Positions 7,392-16,417 of a stretch of DNA of 34,197 nt are shown piece after piece. How positions within the stretch are numbered: the stretch's first letter is position 1; every line of letters starts with the position of its first letter. Source of the DNA: Nitrospina sp. (GTDB lineage: Bacteria; Nitrospinota; Nitrospinia; Nitrospinales; VA-1); assembly GCA_002721515.1 (NCBI GenBank), contig PBKP01000026.1, positions 4,944 to 39,140 on the forward strand. The letters are read 5' to 3'. The translations under genes and the position numbers were made by a program. Below the pieces are notes generated by a model that saw only the letters and a list, made by a program, of their open reading frames with translations, made no database searches and had not been told where the DNA came from.

Positions 7392-8400
7392 AAGGATTTC
7401 GACTTATTTTGCGAAGTTGATATTTTCTTACAGCCCGGTTATGTTCATTGAGGTTTGATGAGAACTGATGGCTTCCATCCTGACGCGAAACAAAATATAA
7501 GTTTGAAGTATTAGCAGGGTATAGTGCTGCAATAATTGATTTGAGACCCGGGCTTGAGATAGGTCCTGGAGGTAAACCTTTATATCGATAGGTATTATAG
7601 GGTGAGTCAATTTTTAAATCCCGTTTTTTTATATTCCCATCAAAATTTTCTAGCGCATAGATTACAGTCGGATCAGTTTGTAGCAGCATATTTCTTTTTA
7701 ATCGATTATGGAAAACAGATGATATTTGCTTGCGCTCAGAATCTTTTCCTGTTTCCTTTTCTATTAAAGAAGCAAGAGTTATGATTTCGTGAAAAGAAAA
7801 CCCAATCTCTCTAGACCGATTTAGAAACTTCTGATTTAAGACCCGCTGTTTGAAGGTGTCTACCATTTTTTTTACGATTGTTTTTTCATCAGTATATTTC
7901 CCGAAATGATATGTTTCCGGAAACAAGTAACCTTCTAGAGAGTCTTTTGTAATATCTTTTAATAACCCCGTATCTTTTGTCTCTTTTAAAAACTTTTCTT
8001 TGTTGGCAAGACCGTTACTTTCAAGCATATTTGCTATTTCTATAATCCGGTATCCTTCGGGGATGGTGACAGGATGTAGAACTGTTTTACCGGAAGTAAT
8101 TTGCTGTAAAATTTCTGTTGGAAGCATAGAAGGGGAGACATTATATTCACCAACCATAATTAATTTTTGTTTTTTTTGTATCAGAGCGATAGCTTGAAAG
8201 GCAGTTTGGTTGCGTATAAGACCTTGTCGAGAAAGTTCACTGGAAACCTTTTTTAATGACATCCCAGGTTTAATTTCAAATACTTGTTGGCGGGTGTCGT
8301 TGCTTATAGGGTGAGTAGCTTGAAAATAAAGAAAGCCTACCACAATCCATATGAGACTTAATAATACCCAAAAACCTACAATAAGGGATTTGCTACGCAT
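7390..8400 (-). CDS. mltG: Endolytic peptidoglycan transglycosylase MltG (YceG-like)
   Basis: MltG cleaves nascent glycan strands at the inner membrane and sets their length. The protein has an N-terminal membrane anchor (about residues 7-27), a LysM-like small domain (VFEIKPGMSLKKVSSELS onward), and the YceG catalytic region with ASLIEKETG near residue 212, where the first or second Glu is the catalytic acid in the family. A later QTDPTVIYAL and a YNTYRYKGLPPGPISSPG motif complete it. The length of 336 residues is typical. It is the last gene of the minus-strand run, 20 bases after hisC. Confidence 0.93.
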   Translation of the reverse strand: MRSKSLIVGFWVLLSLIWIVVGFLYFQATHPISNDTRQQVFEIKPGMSLKKVSSELSRQGLIRNQTAFQAIALIQKKQKLIMVGEYNVSPSMLPTEILQQITSGKTVLHPVTIPEGYRIIEIANMLESNGLANKEKFLKETKDTGLLKDITKDSLEGYLFPETYHFGKYTDEKTIVKKMVDTFKQRVLNQKFLNRSREIGFSFHEIITLASLIEKETGKDSERKQISSVFHNRLKRNMLLQTDPTVIYALENFDGNIKKRDLKIDSPYNTYRYKGLPPGPISSPGLKSIIAALYPANTSNLYFVSRQDGSHQFSSNLNEHNRAVRKYQLRKISRNP

Positions 8401-8420
8401 ATAATTTTATTTGGTGTTTG

Positions 8421-9491
8421 CTATTGTGACGCTTGAGTTAATAATTCTAAAAATTGGTCATTTTCATATTTTGTTCCAATTGTAACACGTAAGCAGTTGT
8501 TCAACATTGGGTGCGATCCTAAGTTTCTTATCAAAACTCCATTTTCCATTAAGTCATAAAAAAGTTTTTCCCCGTTATTCGCAACCTTAAATAAAATAAA
8601 GTTTGAATCAGAAGGAAAAGCAGTGATAGATTTCATTTTAGATAATTCTTTTAGTAGTCGGTCTCTTTCGTTTTTAATTGAATCAATCTGATTTTGCACC
8701 AAAGAAAAATTTTTTAATAATTCTGCTGCAGCAATTTGAGAAATCGAATTTGAATTATAAGGCATTCTAACTTTGTTTATTTCATCCACTAATTCACGGG
8801 GAAAGATGCCGTAACCCACTCTAAGACCTGCCAGACCAATTTTTGACAAACTTCTCAATATAACTAAATTATTATGATCTTGCATTTGATCTAAAAAAGT
8901 TAGACCTGAAAAATCATAATATGCTTCATCAAGAACTACAATTCCTTGATAACTTTCGATAAGTTCTTGAATTTCTTTTCTTGAAAAACAATTTCCGGTT
9001 GGGTTATTAGGGTAACTTATAAATACAAGGCGGGCTTTATTTGAATGAAGGTGTTTCAATAGTTGTTTTGCATTAAAATCCCATTCATTATTTAAAGGAT
9101 ATGTTTCGACTTTAAGTCCCATTCCCTTTGCAATGATATAGTACATGGCAAAGGTAGGGTCTGGAAATGCAACGGTATCTCCTTCGTCGCAAAATACTTG
9201 CATTAGATTTTGAATCAATTCATCCGATCCGTTTCCAATAATAAGCTGGTTCGTAGGCGATTTAATTATATTAGAGATAGCTTTTTTTAGATTTTTGCAA
9301 TCTGGATCGGGATATCGATTTAGGTCAAGGTTTTTCAAGTAATCTAAAATTATTTTAGTAAACTCTGGCGATGTTGGGTATGGGTTTTCATTTGCATGAA
9401 GTTTAATCCCTTCTTTTACATCTTCAACCTGATAGGCTTTAAGGTTTTTAACTTTTTCGCTGATTAAATCCGTGAGGTTGATTCGGGACAT
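8421..9491 (-). CDS. hisC: Histidinol-phosphate aminotransferase
   Basis: HisC is a PLP enzyme that transfers an amino group between glutamate and imidazole acetol phosphate in histidine synthesis. Visible family features are KLHANENPY near the N-terminus, the phosphate-cradle LIIGNGSDELI, YPNNPTGN, LDEAYYDF, and the PLP-lysine segment LRSLSKIGLAGLRVGYGI (Lys near 214). The length of 356 residues is normal. It starts 3 bases after the gmk stop codon, so it is in the same operon, away from other histidine genes, which is common outside enterobacteria. Related aminotransferases with wider specificity (e.g. aromatic) cannot be fully excluded. Confidence 0.9.
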   Translation of the reverse strand: MSRINLTDLISEKVKNLKAYQVEDVKEGIKLHANENPYPTSPEFTKIILDYLKNLDLNRYPDPDCKNLKKAISNIIKSPTNQLIIGNGSDELIQNLMQVFCDEGDTVAFPDPTFAMYYIIAKGMGLKVETYPLNNEWDFNAKQLLKHLHSNKARLVFISYPNNPTGNCFSRKEIQELIESYQGIVVLDEAYYDFSGLTFLDQMQDHNNLVILRSLSKIGLAGLRVGYGIFPRELVDEINKVRMPYNSNSISQIAAAELLKNFSLVQNQIDSIKNERDRLLKELSKMKSITAFPSDSNFILFKVANNGEKLFYDLMENGVLIRNLGSHPMLNNCLRVTIGTKYENDQFLELLTQASQ

Positions 9492-9494
9492 TTT

Positions 9495-10139
9495 TTAACC
9501 CATTATTTCTTTAATATCTTCCGAAGTAGGGATATATCGGTTAAGCTTTAACTTTTCGGCTCGAATAATGGAAATGATGGATTCTGTTGTTTGTTCCACT
9601 TCATAATTTGTTATTATATAATCAAATTTTTTATAATTTTTTATTTCTTCTTTTCCATTTTTTATTCGCATTTCGATACTTTCTTCAGTTTCAGTGCCTC
9701 TATTTTTTAGGCGCTTGGTCATTTCATTCATGGAAGGAGGAAGGATCAGGATGAAAATACCTTTGAAATTAATTTTCCGAAGTGTTTCAATCCCCTGGAT
9801 ATCCAGTTCTAGTAAAATGTCAAATTCCTTATCCTCTTTTATTTCAATGGATTCAAGGGAAATTCCATAATAATTTGTATGGACTTTAGCCCATTCCAAA
9901 AATTTATTTTCCTTAATTTTAACTTCAAATTCTTCCTTTGAGATAAAGTGGTAATCTACGCCCTCTAATTCTCCGGGTCGGGGTTTTCTAGTTGTATGTG
10001 AAATAATTATATTAAGGTTTGGAAGCTTTTTTATTAAAAGTTTGCAGGATTCTGTTTTACCTGTTCCAGCAGGACCGGAAATTATAATGGGCAAGCCTTT
10101 GCGAAAGAAAGGAATTGAAAGATATCGTTCTTGTGCCAT
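9495..10139 (-). CDS. gmk: Guanylate kinase
   Basis: Gmk makes GDP from GMP and ATP. The P-loop is GPAGTGKT near residue 21, a variant of the usual GPSGxGKS. It is followed by the GMP-binding region SHTTRKPRPGELEGVDYHF, the EWAKVHTNYYG segment, LELDIQG and a lid containing RLKNRGTE. ATG 10139 is chosen because a GGGTG ribosome-binding site sits 8 bases before it and it gives the usual size (214 residues); an in-frame TTG at 10169 would add ten residues. The gene follows yicC by about 50 bases, a gene pair seen in many bacteria. Confidence 0.95.
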   Translation of the reverse strand: MAQERYLSIPFFRKGLPIIISGPAGTGKTESCKLLIKKLPNLNIIISHTTRKPRPGELEGVDYHFISKEEFEVKIKENKFLEWAKVHTNYYGISLESIEIKEDKEFDILLELDIQGIETLRKINFKGIFILILPPSMNEMTKRLKNRGTETEESIEMRIKNGKEEIKNYKKFDYIITNYEVEQTTESIISIIRAEKLKLNRYIPTSEDIKEIMG

Positions 10140-10188
10140 TTTCCAAACACCCTTTATATATTGTTGCAAATAGTTATTTAGATAAAGT

Positions 10189-11070
10189 TTATTCTATGTT
10201 TTGCACCTGTTCTCGGATTTTTTCAAGTTCACTTTTTATTTCAATGACCTGTTTAGAGATCATGGTGTCATTGGATTTTGAACCTGTAGTATTGATTTCC
10301 CTATTAATTTCTTGAGTGATAAATTCTAGTTTTCGACCTATCGGTCCATTTGTTTTTAAAAAACTTTTAAATTGATTCAAATGGCTTTTTAAGCGAGTTA
10401 TCTCTTCAGTTATATCACATCGATCTGCTAAAAGAGCAACTTCTTGGGCTAAGCGTGTTTCTTCTATCTCAAGACCATCTGTAATTATTCTTACTCTTTC
10501 TTTCAGTTTTTCTTGATACTCTTCTAATACTTGAGGGTGTCGTGATTCAATTTCAGTTGCGTGTTTTTCTATTGAGTTAATTCGATTACTTAAATCAGTT
10601 TGTAAGTTTTTTCCTTCTTCTTCTTTCATTTTTTGTAGGGATATTAATGCTTCTTCAGCTATCTTAAGAATAAGATCTTTTTTCGCCGGATCTAATGTTG
10701 CGGGTTCGATTTTGATTATTTCTTTTAATCCCACTACAGCTTTTAAATCTACTTCTCCAGTCAAACCTAGTGAATTTTGAATATGTTTTAACGCGTCTAA
10801 ATATTGCTTGGCAAGTAAAAGATTAGGTTTTATTTCTAATTCATCGGGGCTATCGTTCGAATATCCAATGTTAATGGAGAGGTTAATAGAGCCTCTTGAA
10901 CAATAAGATTTGATTAGACTTTTTAATGGCTGTTCTAGATCTGAGTAGGCTTTTGGGAGTCTTGTGGTGACTTCAATAAAACGATTATTGACTGACCTGA
11001 TTTCTGCTTGATAGGTATATTCATTTTCCTGGCATTCGGACCGGCCAAAACCAGTCATGCTAATAAGCAT
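10189..11070 (-). CDS. yicC: YicC-family endoribonuclease
   Basis: The N-terminal SMTGFGRSE and the segment EIRSVNNRF are hallmarks of the YicC family. The C-terminal half holds LAQEVALLADRCDITEEITRLKSHL and LEFITQEINREINTTGSKSND, which match the conserved DUF1732 end. E. coli YicC is an endoribonuclease that acts on some small RNAs, and the family is usually next to gmk, as here. The length of 293 residues is normal. It starts 3 bases after the reductase stop codon. Confidence 0.93.
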   Translation of the reverse strand: MLISMTGFGRSECQENEYTYQAEIRSVNNRFIEVTTRLPKAYSDLEQPLKSLIKSYCSRGSINLSINIGYSNDSPDELEIKPNLLLAKQYLDALKHIQNSLGLTGEVDLKAVVGLKEIIKIEPATLDPAKKDLILKIAEEALISLQKMKEEEGKNLQTDLSNRINSIEKHATEIESRHPQVLEEYQEKLKERVRIITDGLEIEETRLAQEVALLADRCDITEEITRLKSHLNQFKSFLKTNGPIGRKLEFITQEINREINTTGSKSNDTMISKQVIEIKSELEKIREQVQNIE

Positions 11071-11073
11071 TAG

Positions 11074-13452
11074 TTAACAGACCTTTTCGATGGTCAGTTT
11101 GTAATGACCCTGTTCTTCAACAAGAGAAATAACTTTATGTCCATCGTTTTTAATGCTCTTTGGTACATTTTCAGAGGGTTCCCCATCATCTAATAAGACT
11201 TCTAGTATGCTACCTGGAGGCATTGTTTCAAGTTTGATTTTTGTTTTGACGTAATTGAATGGGCATTTTACTCCTAAAAGATCAATGGATGCCTGGGTAG
11301 CTTTTTCATTTATTTTTTCTTTTGGATTGTCGCCACCTACTCGAATTCTAAGAGATTTATCGGACTGCATCTTTTCCTGCACTGTTTTGCATTCATCTAC
11401 CAGTAAGCCAGCATCATTCACCCAACTTTCTGCCATTTTTTCATCGGAAACTTCTTCAACCTTTTCGAACTGGTCTATAAGTTTGGCAAATTTTGAAGAA
11501 ACAATTTCCATATCAATAACTAAAGATTGGAATTTTTTTAAGCACTCCCAATCATCATTAAAATCCATCCCTTCGGTCACCAGCAACGCGCGTGCTGATG
11601 CAATTACACTCCTTTGTGCATGCTGACCCGCATCTTTAGTTAATTTTTTTTCTATAGCTAGTTTACCTTGGAAGTGAGCTCGCTCTGCCTCTGTAATTCT
11701 ATCTGTAATCATATCTGTTACGGCTCCGGCACACTCTCCTTGCCCGCGATCTTCAAGACTAAATTTTTCGGTAGTGCCATAATCAATATAGGATTCTGGA
11801 GATTGTTCAATATTTGGCAGGGTTTTTAGTGGATCGAGTAATTCTCGGAAGTGACGTTTACCCATTCTGTCAAAATACTCTCCAAAAGTTTCATTGTCCT
11901 TCTTATTATTTTTATAATCGTTGATGGAACTTTTCATCGCTTTCGGTGCATTTTTGGCAGGTATTTTTATCACTGATGTTCCAAACACAACTTTATCTTC
12001 GGAAATTCTTCCTCCCAGCAAAACTTCATAATGAGGGGTTAGTATGCCATTTAACTTTTTTGCACCTCCATGAAAACCAATAGATGCAATATGATGCTGA
12101 CCACAGGAATTAGGACATCCGCTTGCCTTAATCGTAATATGATCCATATCCTTGGATGTTTCAAAACCATTTTCCATTTCGTTATGCAGGGTATCAACTA
12201 ATCCACGCGATGCGGTAATACCAAGATTGCAAGTTTCAGAACCTGGGCAGCAAGTGATGTCACGGATCTCTTCTGTGCCAGCTTTATGGAGACCTATTTT
12301 TTTAAGTTCATTAAAAATATTACCAAAAGCATCTTCTTTAACCCATGGGATCATTAAATTTTGGTTAACTGTGGCAACAAGTTTTGCTCCTGCAAAATTT
12401 TTGGATATATCCGCTAAAGCTCTCGCCTGCGGAATACTAAAGTCACCTAATATTAGTTTGACCTGTATGTTATGAAAGCCAGCTTGTTTTTGGGATTCAA
12501 CATTCCTGCTTTTCCATAATTGGAATTCTGGATCAGCATTGCAATCTGCTGATTTGTATTCCGGCATATTTGGAACCTTTTCTTGTTCTATCTGAATTGG
12601 CGCATAAGCTTTATTCTCTAGGGCGGAAAACTCTTCGTCGTAAAGCTCTTTTATTTTTTTTAGACCTAATTTGTCTAGCACAAATTTGAAACGGGCTTTA
12701 TTGCGATTTTTTTTATCGCCATATTTGTCGAAAACTGCTACCAAGGCTTCGCACATCCTAAGCAGTTGGCTTTCTGGAATAAAGTCAGTTAAAGGCAAAG
12801 CTCCATGTGGAAAAGAACCTAGTCCGCCACCAACCAGAACTCGGAAACCACGAACCTCTTTTTCATTTTCGTTTTTGATTACGGCTTTTAATCCAATATC
12901 ATGAATAGGAGCCAAGCCACAGCCATTACAGCCACCAAAACTTATTTTAAATTTTCTTGGTAAGTTTTGTGTTAGATCCTGTCGAAGCAGGTATTTAGAA
13001 ACAGCCAAAGCATAGGGGCTAACATCAAATGCTTCTGTAGTACAGGTTCCTGCCTTGTGACAAGCAGTTACATTTCTAACCGTATTACCGCAAGCTTCAC
13101 GTGTAGTGATCCCTGCTTGCGCAAGATCCTCAAGTCCCTGAGGGACATCATTGATTTTTACGTAATGTAATTGAATGTCCTGACGGGTGGTGATGTGTAA
13201 AATTCCGTGCGAATATTTTTCGGCAAAGTCTGCCAGACACTGCAGTTGACTACTGGTTATTTTTCCAGCAGGCAACTTTGTCCGAACCATTTGTTCCCCT
13301 TCCTGCCTTTGACCATAAATTCCTTGCTGGAGCCTGAATCTTTTAAAATCTTCATCCCCAACTTCGCCGCGATTAAGTCGTTCTACTTCTGCAGCAAAAG
13401 TATCTATTTCGCGTTTGACTTCTTCTGGAATATTTAATGATTTTGCATCCAT
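11074..13452 (-). CDS. Siroheme nitrite/sulfite reductase fused to a C-terminal TusA-like domain
   Basis: The first ~540 residues are a two-repeat nitrite/sulfite reductase: ferrodoxin-like halves (KLPAGKITSSQLQCLADF), CGNTVRNVTACHKAG, and the siroheme-4Fe4S cysteines in CCPGSETC near residue 400 and SGCPNSCG near 444. These enzymes reduce sulfite to sulfide or nitrite to ammonia by six electrons; which one is not settled. Residues about 555-690 are a helical linker starting with QGECAG, seen in some long relatives. Residues about 718-792 are a TusA-like domain with LLGVKCPFNYVKTKIKLE; its Cys (near 730) can carry a persulfide in TusA proteins. The persulfide domain favours a role in sulfur assimilation. 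It heads the run yicC-gmk-hisC-mltG with minimal spacing. Confidence 0.9.
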   Translation of the reverse strand: MDAKSLNIPEEVKREIDTFAAEVERLNRGEVGDEDFKRFRLQQGIYGQRQEGEQMVRTKLPAGKITSSQLQCLADFAEKYSHGILHITTRQDIQLHYVKINDVPQGLEDLAQAGITTREACGNTVRNVTACHKAGTCTTEAFDVSPYALAVSKYLLRQDLTQNLPRKFKISFGGCNGCGLAPIHDIGLKAVIKNENEKEVRGFRVLVGGGLGSFPHGALPLTDFIPESQLLRMCEALVAVFDKYGDKKNRNKARFKFVLDKLGLKKIKELYDEEFSALENKAYAPIQIEQEKVPNMPEYKSADCNADPEFQLWKSRNVESQKQAGFHNIQVKLILGDFSIPQARALADISKNFAGAKLVATVNQNLMIPWVKEDAFGNIFNELKKIGLHKAGTEEIRDITCCPGSETCNLGITASRGLVDTLHNEMENGFETSKDMDHITIKASGCPNSCGQHHIASIGFHGGAKKLNGILTPHYEVLLGGRISEDKVVFGTSVIKIPAKNAPKAMKSSINDYKNNKKDNETFGEYFDRMGKRHFRELLDPLKTLPNIEQSPESYIDYGTTEKFSLEDRGQGECAGAVTDMITDRITEAERAHFQGKLAIEKKLTKDAGQHAQRSVIASARALLVTEGMDFNDDWECLKKFQSLVIDMEIVSSKFAKLIDQFEKVEEVSDEKMAESWVNDAGLLVDECKTVQEKMQSDKSLRIRVGGDNPKEKINEKATQASIDLLGVKCPFNYVKTKIKLETMPPGSILEVLLDDGEPSENVPKSIKNDGHKVISLVEEQGHYKLTIEKVC

Positions 13453-13607
13453 TGTTACTTTATTTCCGTTTATAAATATTAGGACATTTTATAGGCCAAC
13501 TATTTATTAATAAAGGTATTTCTTTGTTGGAATTGCCCTGATTTTAAGTATGTGTTTTTATCTATTGGATCATTTTGCGAGTTGAAATACTAAAATGTAT
13601 GTAAAAA

Positions 13608-13633
13608 GGCTGTTATTTTATAATAAAACTGCC
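13608..13633. promoter_or_regulatory. Imperfect inverted repeat in the divergent gap
   Basis: A 26-base segment beginning GGCTGTT and ending AAAACTGCC is largely self-complementary (10 of 13 pairs). It lies in the 285-base gap between the reductase on minus and the methyltransferase-like gene on plus, and contains a TATAAT on the plus strand (13619-13624). It could be an operator for a dimeric regulator. No regulator family can be named. Confidence 0.3.
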
Positions 13634-13737
13634 CTAAAAAACAGTAGAATACCCGATTATTGGTGATTATTCTTTGTAATTTATCGATAGTCCCATTTCG
13701 ATAATTATTTGTTTTTAAATGACTGTTAGAGGTTTTT

Positions 13738-14466
13738 GTGTCAGCTATTCTACTTATTCAAATTAATTTTGGCTGTTTTGTCTCGATTTTTCTCCTTTGC
13801 CTAATCAGAAATTTTAACTTTAATATCATCCTTGTTGGATTGACTTATTTGCTTCCACTAGTTCCCTGGTGGTTAGGTAGTGCGCATGCAGAACGCATGC
13901 TAATTGTTTCTTATTGTAATCTTATATTTGGAATTATTGAAATTGTGGTATTCACACTGACAGAAAAACCAGAGGATATAAAATTAAATAAAGCTTATTT
14001 GCAGCAACTTTTCGGTCATGTTTTTCCAATTGTTGGCTCTCTTATTGGCATGTCTTTCGTTTCACGAACTACATTAATTCCTGTTGAGACGATAGAGTTA
14101 TCTATCATTGTTATACTATTTATTTTGGGTTCTACTTTGCGGGTTTTATCCATTGCACAACTTGGGGTTTTGCGTTTTAAATTCAATATTGCTTTTCGAG
14201 AAAAACAGACCTTAAAGACTGATCAGTTGCATGGATATATGCGCCACCCAACCTACACATCCATGATGTTGGTTGTCATATCTTATGCTGTTACAACGCA
14301 TTCCTTATATATAGGAATGGCCGGGACTTTATTGGCATGGTTCGGTTTTCAGTATCGTATACACTTCGAAGAAATGGCACTTAAGGAACAATTTGGAGAT
14401 GCCTACGTTAACTATCAAAAAAAGACCGCGATGTGGTTACCATTTTTAAAATGGAAAGGTAGCTAA
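13738..14466 (+). CDS. Isoprenylcysteine carboxyl methyltransferase-like membrane protein
   Basis: This is an integral membrane protein with six or so hydrophobic segments. The C-terminal third has the ICMT/PEMT-family pattern: GYMRHPTYTSMMLVV (RHP-x-Y motif near residue 168) and, after two helices, HFEEMALKEQFGDAYVNYQKK (the EE pair near 212). In eukaryotic and characterised bacterial relatives this region binds S-adenosylmethionine. Bacterial members have varied or unknown substrates, so only a methyltransferase of the membrane ICMT type is claimed. The start is GTG, preceded by AGAGG six bases upstream. It is a single gene, convergent with the next. Confidence 0.78.
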   Translation: MSAILLIQINFGCFVSIFLLCLIRNFNFNIILVGLTYLLPLVPWWLGSAHAERMLIVSYCNLIFGIIEIVVFTLTEKPEDIKLNKAYLQQLFGHVFPIVGSLIGMSFVSRTTLIPVETIELSIIVILFILGSTLRVLSIAQLGVLRFKFNIAFREKQTLKTDQLHGYMRHPTYTSMMLVVISYAVTTHSLYIGMAGTLLAWFGFQYRIHFEEMALKEQFGDAYVNYQKKTAMWLPFLKWKGS

Positions 14467-14504
14467 TAATTTTTACGATTTCATCAAGATAGATTTATTG
14501 GTAT

Positions 14505-14903
14505 TTATTGATTAAACTCGAGGGAAGGGAGGTAGAATGCCAATATTGTTAGTAACACAATATAGCTATAACTACATAAGTAAAAAACAGTAGGATTGGC
14601 TTTAAAACCTCTCCATTTCGGATTAGGGTTTTGAATTATATTCTTCACTCGAAAATAATTTGCAAAGAGGATAAGAATTGAAAAAATGTAAGGTTTATAG
14701 CTAAATACAGCCATAAGACCTGCTGAAGGAATAGTCGCAAGCATTAAAGCAGGAAGTTTTAACCAACTGTTTCTCGTGACGTCATCAAGAACATTTAAAG
14801 TTGCTAGATAGCAGACCAGATAGTACAGACCGGTCAAGATAACCCAGATCAGGAATGAAAAAAAAGTTTCCCCGCCTAGAATGTCATCTAACCCTAATAT
14901 CAT
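14505..14903 (-). CDS. Small membrane protein of unknown function
   Basis: The 132 residues contain four hydrophobic segments at about 15-37, 48-68, 70-85 and 108-127, separated by short charged loops (VTRNSWLK, NPNPKWRGFK). I do not recognise the family. It is convergent with the methyltransferase-like gene and lies about 65 bases upstream of nothing on its own strand that suggests an operon; the zinc importer genes begin further up. Real coding is supported by the even membrane topology and the length. Confidence 0.6.
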   Translation of the reverse strand: MILGLDDILGGETFFSFLIWVILTGLYYLVCYLATLNVLDDVTRNSWLKLPALMLATIPSAGLMAVFSYKPYIFSILILFANYFRVKNIIQNPNPKWRGFKANPTVFYLCSYSYIVLLTILAFYLPSLEFNQ

Positions 14904-14968
14904 AAGTATTATAAATTTAGTATACTAATAATAAAAACTGATTAGTGGAGTAGGATGGAAGTAAAACT

Positions 14969-16417
14969 TTAAATAGCTTGATGATTAGCTATTTCAATTT
15001 TTGCATCTTTCATAACTTCGATGGCAGATTTTAATATTAAACCAGAAATACTTATTCCAACAACCAGATCAGGCCAGGGTGAATTTGTCCATGCCACTCC
15101 CACAGCAGCCAGCAACACCCCAAGATTTGCTAATACATCGTTGCGTGAACAGAGCCAAGCTGACCGCATATTAACATCAGTATCTCTGAAACCTAATAAC
15201 ATTAATGCGCAAACCAAGTTGGCAGCGAGTGCCAGGAAACCAACAACACCCATTGTGGTTATCTGTGGAATTATAGGGTTAAAGGCTCGATAAAAGGCAC
15301 TTGTTAAAACTCCTATAGCAAAAATGGCCATGATGATTCCCTTTATATATCCCGCCCGGCTTTGCCAAATCGTGTTGAGTCCAATAACATAAAGTGAAAA
15401 ACCAAAAATAGCGGCATCACCCAACATGTCTAAGGCATCAGCCATCAACGCATTCGATTGTGCGAACCAACCGTATATAGCCTCAATAAAAAACATGCCG
15501 GTATTGATTATTAAAACCCAAACAAGGATATTGCGTTTTTTATCTTGAACCTTGGTCAATTCTTTTTCAAGGCTAGAGCAACAATCATTGATGCTTAAAC
15601 TTTGTTTTTTTATTTGATTCAAAATGAGGGAAATTAAATAAAAACTTCCTGCGAGAAGAATTATGGTTGGACCCGGTGGTAGATCAGGTTGATATGATAT
15701 TGCTAAACCACTTGTAGTAAACACCACTCCAATTATCGATGCTAATATCATCATTAAATTTAAGGATCGAACGTAGAGACCCGCGATCGCAGCCGGGAGT
15801 GTCAATAAGGCAATGACTAAAATTAAACCTACAATTTGAATTAATATGACAACAGTGAGAGCTACTAGAGAAAGAAATAGTAGATAAAAACGCTCTACTG
15901 GAATGCCTCGAAGTCTTGCAAACTCTTCATCAAAAGAGACGGCTATGAACTGTTTGTAAAATAGAAAAACTATTGTTAGGATGAGCAGATCTAGACCTAC
16001 TATCCAATAAAGATCTTCCGCGGCGATCATCAATATATTTCCAAATAAAAAGCTCATCAGTTCAACGTTGTATCCGGGTGTTTTTGAAATGAATAAAATT
16101 CCAACTGCCATGCCGCCTGCCCATAACGCTCCTATTATGGTGTCTTCTTGTTGCTGCATTCGCAAACTAACCCATCCTAGAATAAAAGCAAAAACCAAGG
16201 CTGAAACTAAAGCTCCCTCAATGGGTGAACGACCTAAGTAATAAGCAATTCCCATTCCTCCTAAAACAGCATGTGCAATGCCTCCTGCCAGATAGCCGAT
16301 TCTCTTGACCACAACATAAGAACCAATGGCACCACAAGCTATACTGGCTAATATTCCTCCAGCAATAGCGTTTTGCATAAATGGTTGCGAGGTGGCAGCT
16401 TCAAGAAAGGAGTTCAA
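14969..16417 (-). CDS. Zinc/manganese-type ABC permease fused to a CDF cation-efflux domain
   Basis: Residues 1 to about 265 are an ABC-3 (ZnuB-like) permease: PFMQNAIAGGILASIACG, GGIAHAVLGG, and ILIQIVGLILVIALLTLPAA. A short linker holding a CC pair (near 277) leads to about 200 residues of the cation diffusion facilitator fold. The CDF metal-site residues are visible as D330-x3-D334 in ADALDMLGD and C423-x3-D427 in CSRND; Cys replaces the usual His, a known variant of this subgroup. The CDF part ends without the usual cytoplasmic tail. The frame is uninterrupted. TTG at 16417 is the start because it overlaps the znuC stop (TTGA). ZnuB imports metal; CDF proteins usually export it, so the fusion is unexpected. 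Confidence 0.88.
   Translation of the reverse strand: MNSFLEAATSQPFMQNAIAGGILASIACGAIGSYVVVKRIGYLAGGIAHAVLGGMGIAYYLGRSPIEGALVSALVFAFILGWVSLRMQQQEDTIIGALWAGGMAVGILFISKTPGYNVELMSFLFGNILMIAAEDLYWIVGLDLLILTIVFLFYKQFIAVSFDEEFARLRGIPVERFYLLFLSLVALTVVILIQIVGLILVIALLTLPAAIAGLYVRSLNLMMILASIIGVVFTTSGLAISYQPDLPPGPTIILLAGSFYLISLILNQIKKQSLSINDCCSSLEKELTKVQDKKRNILVWVLIINTGMFFIEAIYGWFAQSNALMADALDMLGDAAIFGFSLYVIGLNTIWQSRAGYIKGIIMAIFAIGVLTSAFYRAFNPIIPQITTMGVVGFLALAANLVCALMLLGFRDTDVNMRSAWLCSRNDVLANLGVLLAAVGVAWTNSPWPDLVVGISISGLILKSAIEVMKDAKIEIANHQAI

Noticed and set aside
11074-13452. Reductase-TusA fusion as a frameshift artefact
   Set aside because: The helical linker and the TusA domain follow in one frame with no break, and long relatives of the reductase share the linker start QGECAG.
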